Below are positions 40,638 to 49,377 of a stretch of 64,000 bases of DNA, one piece after another. Positions within the stretch are counted from its first letter, which is position 1. Each line of letters starts with the position of its first letter. Where the stretch lies: contig NC_057375.1 in the NCBI RefSeq assembly GCF_016906535.1, positions 1,798,001 to 1,862,000 on the forward strand, in the 5' to 3' direction. The notes under the pieces were generated by a model. It searched no databases. It saw nothing but the letters and a program-made list of their open reading frames with translations, and had not been told where the DNA came from. The position numbers were made by a program, and so were the translations under genes. The DNA is from Rhizoctonia solani. Its lineage: Eukaryota; Basidiomycota; Agaricomycetes; Cantharellales; Ceratobasidiaceae.

Positions 40638-41873
40638 ATGGGATTTCATAAGATGCAACCTAGGCGTGTATTTGGGACTTTGCCCCAATTGGATAACCCT
40701 GAACATGATCATGTCATGGAGCTGACATCTCCTATGCAAGGCATGGAACAGGGACATCAGGAAGGAGTAGGAATTACCCCTTCTAAACAGGCTGACCAAC
40801 CGGATATGGAATCATTTCAACTTGCCACAGCTAGGATCCTAGACCCTAGGCATGAGAATCCAGGGAATAACACACCCTTGGAGGACCCTGCCACCAGGGA
40901 AAAGGAAACCCCTTTGGTAGATGAGGCAACCAGGAATAAGACAGTGAAGGATTTTATTGAAGACTTCTTTGCCAAATTCCCTGAGGAAACTCAACCACCA
41001 AAAACTGAGGCAAACAGGAAATGGATTACTAATGACCACCTTACAAGTACCCAAAAGGTCTATGGATTCTTAATGGAACTAGTAATGGGAGTCAAAAGGT
41101 TGGAGAAACATATTGACAACCATCTAAAGATGGAACAGGAAATGCTGGATCAAGGCATTTCTCAGGAGGTGATTGATGAATTGGATAAAATACTTCCCTT
41201 GTCTTCCCTCTGGGAGGCTGAGAACAACAGTGAATCCAATTCTGATAAATCAGGGTCTACTGAAATCCAATGTGAGGTGTGTGGGAGAACAAACCACTCT
41301 ACTGAAGAACATAGGAAATCACGTGACCCTAGGGCAAAGGGCAATAAAGGGTCTGACAAGCGGAAAGATAAGGGTCCTGGCAACCCAGGGTATAAAGGAA
41401 GGCATCCCATGCCTGGGAAGTCATCTCAAACCACCACTGGCACCACTACCTTCTTATCTATCCCCATTACTAGAACATCATGCCTGCCATCAGAACAGAG
41501 ACCAGGATCTCCAAGGCCACTGGAAATGCCACCTCTTACCACCTTGATAGATCCAGTGAGCACAGGACCAAGTTCCCTTGGTCCCAGGACAACCTGGATC
41601 AATGGGCACCCCCAGATCCATCCATGGGCTGGGACATGGGGAATGATCAACCCCCTATCACCAACATCTATGACTGGCATAAGGTCATCACAAGATGTGA
41701 CTCCTTCCAACAATCCAAGGCTTATGCCAAACTACTTGATCCCTCAGCAACCCTTGATTACATACCAATGGGTCAACAATGGAAATGCTACTGGATTGGA
41801 AGAACCCTACGCTGTCCAATCAGGGGATACCTCCGCTGGGTTGGCAGTGAGCCACCAAAACAACCCAAACTAA
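40638..41873 (+). CDS. Gag-like ORF 1 of the LTR element, zinc-knuckle variant
   Basis: About 411 aa from ATG 40638, the first Met followed by charged, gag-like sequence; the frame is open further upstream to 40533. The middle is acidic and helical. A C-x2-C-x4-H-x4-H motif lies at about 41271-41312 (CEVCGRTNHSTEEH), followed by a basic Lys/Gly-rich stretch. The spacing is that of a retroviral CCHC knuckle except that the last ligand is His. The last 394 bases overlap ORF 2 in another frame. Assignment as Gag rests on position after the leader, the knuckle and composition, not on recognised homology. Confidence 0.6.
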   Translation: MGFHKMQPRRVFGTLPQLDNPEHDHVMELTSPMQGMEQGHQEGVGITPSKQADQPDMESFQLATARILDPRHENPGNNTPLEDPATREKETPLVDEATRNKTVKDFIEDFFAKFPEETQPPKTEANRKWITNDHLTSTQKVYGFLMELVMGVKRLEKHIDNHLKMEQEMLDQGISQEVIDELDKILPLSSLWEAENNSESNSDKSGSTEIQCEVCGRTNHSTEEHRKSRDPRAKGNKGSDKRKDKGPGNPGYKGRHPMPGKSSQTTTGTTTFLSIPITRTSCLPSEQRPGSPRPLEMPPLTTLIDPVSTGPSSLGPRTTWINGHPQIHPWAGTWGMINPLSPTSMTGIRSSQDVTPSNNPRLMPNYLIPQQPLITYQWVNNGNATGLEEPYAVQSGDTSAGLAVSHQNNPN

Positions 41874-42337
41874 TGCAAAGTACCAAGTTCTTTGTGTGTA
41901 GAGGTAATGTGGGTGCCTCTGTGGAGGATGTAGTGAGGGCCCCAGTGCTAAAGCACACAAGGAAGTTGGCAGAGTGGCATCTAGACATTGAGGAAATTGA
42001 TCCTGAATGGTGGATACCAATCTCAACAGTAAGGGAATGGCTGGCTGCAGAAATTGAAAACTGGAAAAACAAACTGCCATCAGGCTTAGGTGGCTATGTG
42101 GACAACCTCACTCCTGAGGATGTCTATTACATGATCCTAGAACGCAAAATGAGCATAGAGGATCTACATGACTGGCTCAAACAATGGGCCATGCAAGCAG
42201 CTCAGAATGATCTGAGCAGAAGTATATCCAACTTAGCAATCCATGAATTAAGTGATGAAGGAGGACATGAGTCTGACCTTGAAAGTAACAAGGCCATGAA
42301 CAAATGGAATCCCTTGGATTATGCTGATGGAATGTGA
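41480..42337 (+). CDS. ORF 2 of the LTR element, overlapping ORF 1 in another frame
   Basis: Frame open from 41480 to TGA 42335-42337 (up to 285 aa). It is rich in Trp and has helical, charged segments (TVREWLAAEIENWKN; LTPEDVYYMILERK). It overlaps ORF 1 by 394 bases, so it may be expressed by frameshifting, splicing or re-initiation; no classic slippery site was identified. I recognise no protease or polymerase motif. Product unknown. Confidence 0.5.
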   Translation: MPAIRTETRISKATGNATSYHLDRSSEHRTKFPWSQDNLDQWAPPDPSMGWDMGNDQPPITNIYDWHKVITRCDSFQQSKAYAKLLDPSATLDYIPMGQQWKCYWIGRTLRCPIRGYLRWVGSEPPKQPKLMQSTKFFVCRGNVGASVEDVVRAPVLKHTRKLAEWHLDIEEIDPEWWIPISTVREWLAAEIENWKNKLPSGLGGYVDNLTPEDVYYMILERKMSIEDLHDWLKQWAMQAAQNDLSRSISNLAIHELSDEGGHESDLESNKAMNKWNPLDYADGM

Positions 42338-42550
42338 TGAAATATGTAACATCCCATCCAATAACCTTACATCCTTCTCTTCTTCCTTTTCTTCCAATGT
42401 TTGCTCCTTCTTAGTAACCATCTGTCTTATCTGATCTCTCAAGAATCATTTTATCTCTAAATGCCAAATGGAGGAAAAGAAAAGACACTTTTATTGAGAC
42501 AGGGTCCAAAACATACAAAGCAAGAAAAAACAAAACAGGAAGGGAACTAT

Positions 42551-44231
42551 CTAATACAACTTATCACCAATATACACAAAGGTGCAATTGGTGTCTATCC
42601 AATTCTTGCCATCAACTGTGGCATAACTACAATCAGCAAATACAGAAGGCTTAGAATTGGAACAAATAACAGTAGAGCGCCCCCATTGGCAATGGCGCTC
42701 TGATCTGTAACTAGTGCGGAAATTGAAGTCTTCCTGCACCCACATCTTCAAAGGGACCTTGGACCAATCCATATCATCCAGCACTGCATACTGAACCATA
42801 GGATGGTCACTAAACTCATCAGAGTTAAGATTCTGCCTGAACCTAATGTGGTGGCCCCAAGAACAAGCAAGGGCTGACTTCCCTGTCTCTGAAGGACCCC
42901 ACAAAACAAGGATCTTACCACAATCAGATTCAGGATCTCTTTCCAATATATTGGAAGTAACCCACTCCTGAACACCAGGTGGCAGGTTGACTGTAGCCCT
43001 GGTAACAACATGTCAATACTCCCTTCTACCATAGAAAAGAAGGAGACCCACTTCTTAAGGGCCTTGGGCTCACATACACCCTGAGGAAGGGCGCCCCTAT
43101 CCCTGTAAAAGTAACCAGTAAAGGCCTTGAGGTTGTTATACCCCATGGCCATATCACAAGGTTGGCGCTCCTTTAAGCAACCAAAGAAACCCTCTGCATC
43201 CTCTGCCTCCATTGCATAGGCAAAGTCCTCATTGCGCTGAGAAAGGAAGATTTTAGCAAGTAATTTCACTCCTTATCTTGGAACTTACATTGGTCTTGGC
43301 CTTCAACCCTGCAGGGCATTGACCCAATAGGAACTCTTCTGTAAGGGTCCCATATTGTGCCTCCCAGGCATTTGCCTCCTTCTTGAGGTACTCATAGGCA
43401 GATAAGGGAGCAAATCTCCCATTACTGTCCTTGAGCAAAAGAAGACGCTCATGGGGGCGCACTCCTTTATACTTCCATAGGTTCAGGCCCTCTGAGGAGA
43501 TAAGAGTCCTGGCCCAAACAATGACATGGCAATGCCAGTCAGGATGCCACTGTCCTTCTTTCAAGTCATGGGACTCTGTAACCCCCATGGCACTTTCCAA
43601 AAGGGGTTCCCCTCCACTCCTTAGAGTGAGCAGGTGGTCCACTAGACTAAAAAGGAGATATTAGTAAAAGAATACAATATCCAATCAGTTCACTTACTCC
43701 TTGACAACCTCATGACAAGAGGCTTGCACTGTATTCTCACCCTTGACATAACAGGCATATGTCAAGAGGTAACACTTCCCCTTGCAGCAAAAGCGCCTTC
43801 CTTCTTGAGGAAGAACCCCAATGTCCTCTTCCCCTTCAGGGGCTACAGGAACAATAGAGTCCCTTGACTCCAATGGAGCCATGGATGGGACAATGGAGCT
43901 TCCTCCATCTTCTGAGCCTTCCCTGTTGCTGGGCATGACTAACCAACGCCTGGACAAGGGGGGAAGCTTGCAAGATATCTGTGACTATACAGTTATCTTT
44001 TAGTAAAAGAACCTTTTACTATCAACCAAGACCACTTACTCCTTCTTCTTGGGAGTCCAGATCCAACCTTCTTTTTAGAGCTCTGGGAGTGAGCTGTGAC
44101 AGAGGCAGCTCTTGACTCTGCCACACAGTAGATGCAATCTGGGAAACATAGGGGGTGGCATCCAACAGCCCTGAAGGCTGGGAATCCAAGACTGTGGAGG
44201 GAGTGGCGCTGGCAGTTGGGCATTGAGACAT
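42551..44231 (-). CDS. Rep-like HUH endonuclease/SF3 helicase gene (geminivirus/CRESS-DNA type) inside the LTR element
   Basis: Spliced gene antisense to the element. Segments supported by splice sites and phase: 44231-44040, 43984-43698, 43646-43289 and 43236-about 43030, then a final segment from about 42985 to the stop at 42551. The junction near 42985-43030 is not resolved: only very short introns fit, so a lesion there is possible. Motif order matches rolling-circle Reps. Motif I is CYLLTYACY (43748-43774), motif II has HCH after HPDW (43526-43534), and motif III is YLKK (43379-43390). SF3 Walker A GPSETGKS is at 42875-42898, Walker B LDD at 42773-42781, and motif C ends in Asn (VICSN, 42656-42670). 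A Ser/Pro-rich N-terminal extension of about 100 residues precedes motif I. All catalytic residues seen are present. The host role is unknown. Confidence 0.75.
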
Positions 44232-44612
44232 GTTGATGACTTATCCCACCTCCCACTGCCCTCTTCTTTATACCATGGGGGCCAAGAGACTGAGTCAGAG
44301 GGAAATGACTTACTATACCAATCCTTTCTGATCAATAAAATGGCACCATACTGTAACCAAGCAACCATGAAATATGTTGCTAACCAGGAACTTCCAGAAG
44401 ACTTGAGAAGCTACCTTACAAAGACAGTAGTGTGGGAACTTTCCCACAGGAAGAAAACAACATTCCAACAAGGATCACATGACCAAGAACAAGTCAGGTG
44501 ACCTCAGAATAACTCATTGCACAATTACACCTAGGAGAACTTGACACCTAATAAGATATCTACCCAGACATCTTTTACAATGGCACAAGTTCATGTCCCC
44601 TAAACTATGTGC

Positions 44613-44623
44613 AAAAGGGGGGG
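44613..44623 (+). promoter_or_regulatory. Polypurine tract of the LTR element
   Basis: A run of A then G immediately upstream of the right LTR, the expected site for plus-strand priming. Confidence 0.7.
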
Positions 44624-44626
44624 CAA

Positions 44627-45091
44627 TGTCATGACCCACTCCATTCTTCCCATGAGTCCTGACCTTGTCAAGCCTCCAACACACTCATGTTGCACACCAA
44701 CATGACCGCAAGCACGCATATACTCGCACATATGCACTCAGAACCTCCAGGTTCCTACATATAAGAGACTTATGGTCGACATGGCTGGACTTAGTGATAT
44801 TCTCTAAGTCCAGGTCACATGACCTCCCCCCCTCCAGTCCTTTATCAAATACTATACTAAACTACTACGGATTTGAGGTGGGGGGGGGATGACATAATCT
44901 CTTCTATAATAATATATTATTCAGACCTTGCCCGCAGGCATTAACATTGGCCCGCGGCTAGGGGGGCGGGGGGAGTGCAACATCCCCCAGCAACTTATAT
45001 TATTAATATATCACTGTGCATCATATATACTATATATATCTTTGACAGTGGATATATATGGTAATAACCCCTCCAGATATGGGTTATGACA
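44627..45091 (+). repeat. Right LTR (465 bp)
   Basis: Same length as the left LTR, with two differences noticed by eye (a C for T in the G-run and an A for G in GCAACGTC). Followed directly by the target duplication GTATC. Confidence 0.9.
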
Positions 45092-45096
45092 GTATC
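45092..45096. repeat. 5-bp target-site duplication, right copy (GTATC)
   Basis: Partner of 38898-38902. Confidence 0.85.
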
Positions 45097-47470
45097 AGTA
45101 TATTTCAAGCCTGAGAATAGAAGTGGGTGACTCAACTAATTTCCATAACCGCAAATTTGAATCCGCTATATGCGCCAATTAGTCAAGCAATCAGTACAAA
45201 ACACAAATATTAACTTACATGCAAGCATAGGAACCCAATCCAAATGTCATCCTGAAATGCTCACGCATTAGTTTGAACCTGGTTTTTGCATAAACCAACT
45301 TACATTGAAGAATAGACTCCGGGCAAGCAGGATCCCGTTTGAGTGACCTCATCAATCTTTTTTCCTATCCACCGCTCAGGCAAGAACTCCTCAGCTTGTT
45401 TGCCCCAGATCAACTTGTTTTGGTTGAAAAACGTGTTACTTAGGAAGACACAAGCGCCCTTTCTAACAGGTATACTGGTGATTTTTCCAGAGGGGGTATC
45501 AAGTGGATAGTCCAGAGGAAGCACAGTATCCTCTTTGCATCTGTATTAGAATGTCAGTATGCCATAGGATTGTCCGCAGTGCGGGGGGTGGCTACTAACA
45601 CGCGCAAGATAGTAGATACCGGAGGGTAAAGCCAAAGTGTTTCTCAAACAACTCCATCTAGGTATGGCAACTCAAGGAGTGCGTTGTGGTGAGTCTCATT
45701 TGGGTTTGCTTCAAAGTGACACTTTAGCTCATCTTGGAGTTTAACTTGTACAGCAGGGCGTTGTGCAAGAACCTCAAGAATACAAGATACAGCAGTACTT
45801 TATTAGGCCATGAGTCTCAATTCTTGTTGGTCTGCCATCTCAATAGCCATACCTTGTGGTTTCATGACCTGCAAAAATGAAAACGCTGAGTAGCTCATCT
45901 GTTAGTATGATAACTCCCTAAGATGTACATATTAACCTACTTCATGTGACCAACCATTGACTTGTGGTCAATATACGAGTTGGTTCCTTTGGACTCATTT
46001 GCTTTCACTTTGACAGAGTATCAGTTCATGTCAGGTCAGATGCACCATTGGTTATTGCTTACTTAGGAGAGTCATAATATCTCTTCCCCTTCCTGCCGTA
46101 GAAGCCAAATCATTCCTAGCCAAGAGAGAGGCCTGACAAGCACAAAGCACTTCTTCCGCTTGTTTGTTCTGAAGTTTAACTGCATGTTGCAACTCTTGAA
46201 TAGTATTGGAAGGTACCAAGCTCAATACCCATTGACAAAATGCAGGCGTCCCAATTCAATGAACATATGGAAGAATTTGAATAAACGGTCCAAGTTTGCC
46301 AAATGATTGTCTGGTCAAAAATTCAATGAGTGGTCAGATGGTGGACAAGATGAGTTTATGTTATATTTACGTGACACTCTTGATTGCAGTGCTGTATTTG
46401 TTTTGATCTCCAGCAAACAAGTTAAATGCATATCCAAGTCCAGCTTTGCCAACTAGATCTAAGGCAGCGGCAGTTGCCCATGGGAAAACATTGACTTCCT
46501 TAGATCCCTGAGACAATGAAAGCTCCTTGTTGATTGAACCGGTGGCCTAGAGGAAGTTTCAACGTATATAAGTTAATTTTGTAATAGTCCGGCAACAGGT
46601 TGTTCATACCTCCTTGGCGATTCCCATAAAGATAGGCATCTAGAGGGCACGCATAAAAAATTCAGATGAGTTGGAATACAAGTTAAATAGCAAATGGTTC
46701 ACCACTACAAATTAGTTAGAAAACATATATCACAGCGGTCACTAGACTTACGTTCACGTAGATACTTCATGTTGAACACTGGGTTTAATAACTAAATATG
46801 CACATATAAATAACCAGAACATTCACTTAAGAAAACCGGTATCAAACCTTGCACTGAACCCGGTGCTTGTGAGCTGAATTGATTTGAAGAGTCAGTAATT
46901 CAGGTAAAAGGTCCTATGAGCAATTGGATGATTCTTACAAGGGAGCCCTAGTAATCCCCCTCCAAGGATGGAGCAAACCATACTAATAGTATTGGTCAGA
47001 CAGTATTGGCTTGATTTTGATTCATAACTTACATGGTAGGACCTTTAGCACAGTGGAATTTGTCCTTTTCCTTGATCTGAACGGTGTGAATAATGGCTGG
47101 GTTGATTGTGAATATAATTTGGGACTAGTGATTGAACCACAATAAACTAAGAGGAACTATATCCGTAGTGCAAACTTACTCCCAAGAATCCTTTGAGCAC
47201 AGACGTGGGGCCATGAGTGGTGAACACTCCTCTTTGAAACTCAAAACCGTGGGCTCCCACAAGACTCTTGAAATGACCTGACAGAGGCTCTGTGAGACAA
47301 AGATTTCTGGTCTACAACAATGCCTTATTCTTACCAAAAAGCCAATTCCCACCTGGGGGACTGGGAAGTTTAGCCAAAACCGTTGGGCAACGCAACCAAT
47401 TAATGGCAAGGACAACAAGTCCGCCAAACACCAGCCATGGCGCAGGAAGATATAAGCCAACAAGAGGCAT

Positions 47471-48099
47471 CTGTGAGACAGGTTGAACTAGAGCTGCAGA
47501 GGGAGCTTTTTATAGGCACTGGCATCATGTATATCATCATGACGGTAATGTTGCGCAAGCCTTCTTCATGTAGGAGACTACAAACTCAAGTTCTTGTGGG
47601 AGACGTTACCGGGCCTTGAGAAGTAGTAAATTGCGGCGCTAGGAGCGGAGAGAGAATTGCTGTGAACAGCCTGTGGGGAAAACCTAAGGAAGACGGGAAT
47701 TTAAATTTCAAGTGAAGCATTGTTCAAGCTGAGTAACTCTGAGTTCTGGTAACAGTGTGACATAGTAACGTCGTGATATGCTACACCCCAGGAGTTGGGC
47801 GCATAACTTCAAAGGAACTTCCTCACCAGGTTTAACTAGCCTCCAAACATGTATGGCTTGGCAAGCGGTCAGCGTGAGTTGCTTATAGCGCAGCCAGCCA
47901 GTAGTGAGCAACAATCACCTGAGATCTCATAGTGATTCCGGAAGTTGCTCACTAGCATGTGAATTTTGAACCTATCATTTGACGCTCATATAAAAGTGGA
48001 TAGTGAAACATCCAGAACATCCTTACTCAAGAAGCATAACAGATTAAAAGAAAGTTTTGAATTATAGCTGTTATAGTAGTGTACGTCACTCAGTCTCAT
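47471..48099. other. Spacer between the P450 pseudogene and the P450 fragment
   Basis: Holds the presumed promoter of the 47470 gene, with the candidate TATA box at 47506-47514. The rest has no gene. Confidence 0.4.
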
Positions 48100-48535
48100 T
48101 TAGAGCTTTGTAAGTTTAAGATAAAGCTTTGGAAACCTATTTGGGTTATCCACTTCGTTCTTTGCATATGGGAATTGAACTCCATGGTTCTAATTCAAGA
48201 TATTAGCCACCATACAACATACCCTGGCAATAGACTCACCACCCAGATACTGTCTGTTCCCGAAGGTTTGAATTTGAAGTTTGTGATAAGTTTGGCAAGC
48301 ATTACCTCTGCAGATTCCGTACCATAAGTACAACAGATAGTACACAGACAGGCAGATACTTAACTGATTTCCATGACTGCAAGTTTGAACCCGCTACATG
48401 CGCCAATACCTAGTTTATAAATGTATAGCACGTATGTGGCTGACTCACATTCAAGCATATGCTCCGGAGCCAAACGTCATCCTGCATCACGCAAAAAAAC
48501 TAGACTGTGTCAATACTGTTGCCACCACCCACTTA
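48100..48535 (-). pseudogene. C-terminal fragment of a second cytochrome P450
   Basis: Homologous to the 3' part of the 38676-47470 pseudogene. It has an FGSGAYA heme-loop exon, a MEI-like exon, a K/VMLAKLITNFKFKP exon and a final FPKLYLKL exon ending at 48100. The heme cysteine codon is TGA (48451-48453), so the fragment cannot code for an active enzyme. No 5' part is present. It shows the pre-insertion sequence of the intron that the LTR element invaded in the other copy. Confidence 0.7.
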
Positions 48536-48779
48536 CATAGAAGAGTTCTCTAATTGTCCTTGGTCTTCCCTTTTGATGGTCCTTGGCATCTCTTGTGGTC
48601 TTTCGGCTTTTCTTTTGAGGGTTCTTGGCCTCTCTTTTGGGGCTTCTTTTTTCAGACCCCCATTGTCCTGCTACCAAACCCCCTGTTGTTCTTATCTCCT
48701 ATCTTATCTTATCTCATCTTATCCTAGTTTACTGTATCCATGATTATCGATTCATTTTCTAATTTTACGAGGGATTCGA

Positions 48780-49130
48780 GTTGGTCATTGAGGGATCAAC
48801 TGTATCAGGACCGCCTCGCCCTTCGGAGCCCAGTCGTGACCACTTGGGTCGCGCCCTGCGGTCACAACCCTGCGCTTTGGGGGTGGCCTCGCCATCCGTC
48901 AAGTCGACCCGGCCGCCTCGGCGTCCCTTCGGCGCTTCTCTCCACTCGTCTGGCTGTCCCGCGCGCTTCTTCGAACCCCATCGGTCGTTCTGGGGGCGAG
49001 CCAGACTCGCGGTCGGGCGCCCCCGGTCCACCCTCGCTGCTTCGCAGCTGCGGGGGTTCCCCAACCTCACCGGTCTGGGTCTCGTGGCCAACGCGGACGA
49101 GCGGGCAGAGGACAAGTTGCTGGTGTATAC
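48780..49130. repeat. GC-rich island with short palindromes
   Basis: Sharp jump in GC content against AT-rich flanks. Small inverted motifs recur (CCCTTCGG, CTTCGCAGCTGCGG, GGGTCGCGCCCTGCGG). Three frames are open at once (131, 124 and 116 aa), as expected of GC-rich sequence rather than a gene. Probably a repeat or transferred fragment of unknown type. Confidence 0.45.
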
Positions 49131-49230
49131 TATAACCTGTCAGAATTTACTATAGTGCGAGCGGGGCATACTCCCAGCATTTTATATTCTACTATAGGGC
49201 GCGGTCCCAACACGACTATAGTAGGATTTT
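49130..49230. repeat. Repeated ACTATAG motifs beside the GC island
   Basis: ACTATAG occurs several times in direct and inverted orientation, for example CTACTATAG at about 49188 and CTATAGTAG at about 49215. They could be the end of a small inverted-repeat element. Confidence 0.4.
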
Positions 49231-49377
49231 AAAAAATCTCCCGGCGCCAGTACATACGCCATACGCGAGTCGGGGATACATACCGGGATAAGTGAATCTA
49301 CCAAATAACGCTACGTATTTAATTTTTATTCATTCATTGTCTCGAACATCCAATACATGTACGGTACTCGACCGTTT

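Larger units (their letters stand above)
38903..45091 (+). mobile_element. LTR retroelement lacking pol, carrying gag-like ORFs and an antisense Rep gene
   Basis: A 6,189-bp element with two direct 465-bp terminal repeats beginning TGTCATGA and ending TTATGACA. It is flanked by the 5-bp duplication GTATC (38898-38902 and 45092-45096). A polypurine tract AAAAGGGGGGG (44613-44623) just before the right LTR sets the + orientation. The region after the left LTR has no obvious TGG-type tRNA primer-binding site. Inside are a leader with tandem repeats (39686-39831; about 40433-40558), two overlapping + strand ORFs and an antisense spliced gene. I found no protease, reverse transcriptase, RNase H or integrase motif in any frame, so mobility would need enzymes supplied in trans. 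Two noticed LTR differences (T/C and G/A) imply recent insertion. Confidence 0.85.
38676..47470 (-). pseudogene. Cytochrome P450 pseudogene interrupted by an LTR element in an intron
   Basis: The gene starts at ATG 47470 (MPLVGLYLPAPW, membrane anchor) and ends at TGA 38676-38678, with many short introns. Recognisable parts are the proline hinge (LPSPPGG), HRVQCK, NPVFNMKYLRER, the I-helix FAGHETT (around 45870), LEVLAQRP, the PERW block (around 45390), the heme loop FGLGSYAC and the last exon with LAELVTNFKFKPG (38830-38870). The LTR element 38903-45091 lies in the intron between the heme exon (MEI) and the last exons. Lesions: a TGA (45644-45646) sits where Arg is expected before the K-helix, and ExxR reads ETLW (TGG at 45632-45634). 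Both fit C-to-T change at CpG. The heme-loop Arg is replaced by Tyr. A possible TATA box is at 47506-47514. Confidence 0.75.

Noticed and set aside
48740..49155. Three long overlapping ORFs (131, 124 and 116 aa)
   Set aside because: All are open only because the island is GC-rich; no domain, no splice support, and frames compete on both strands.
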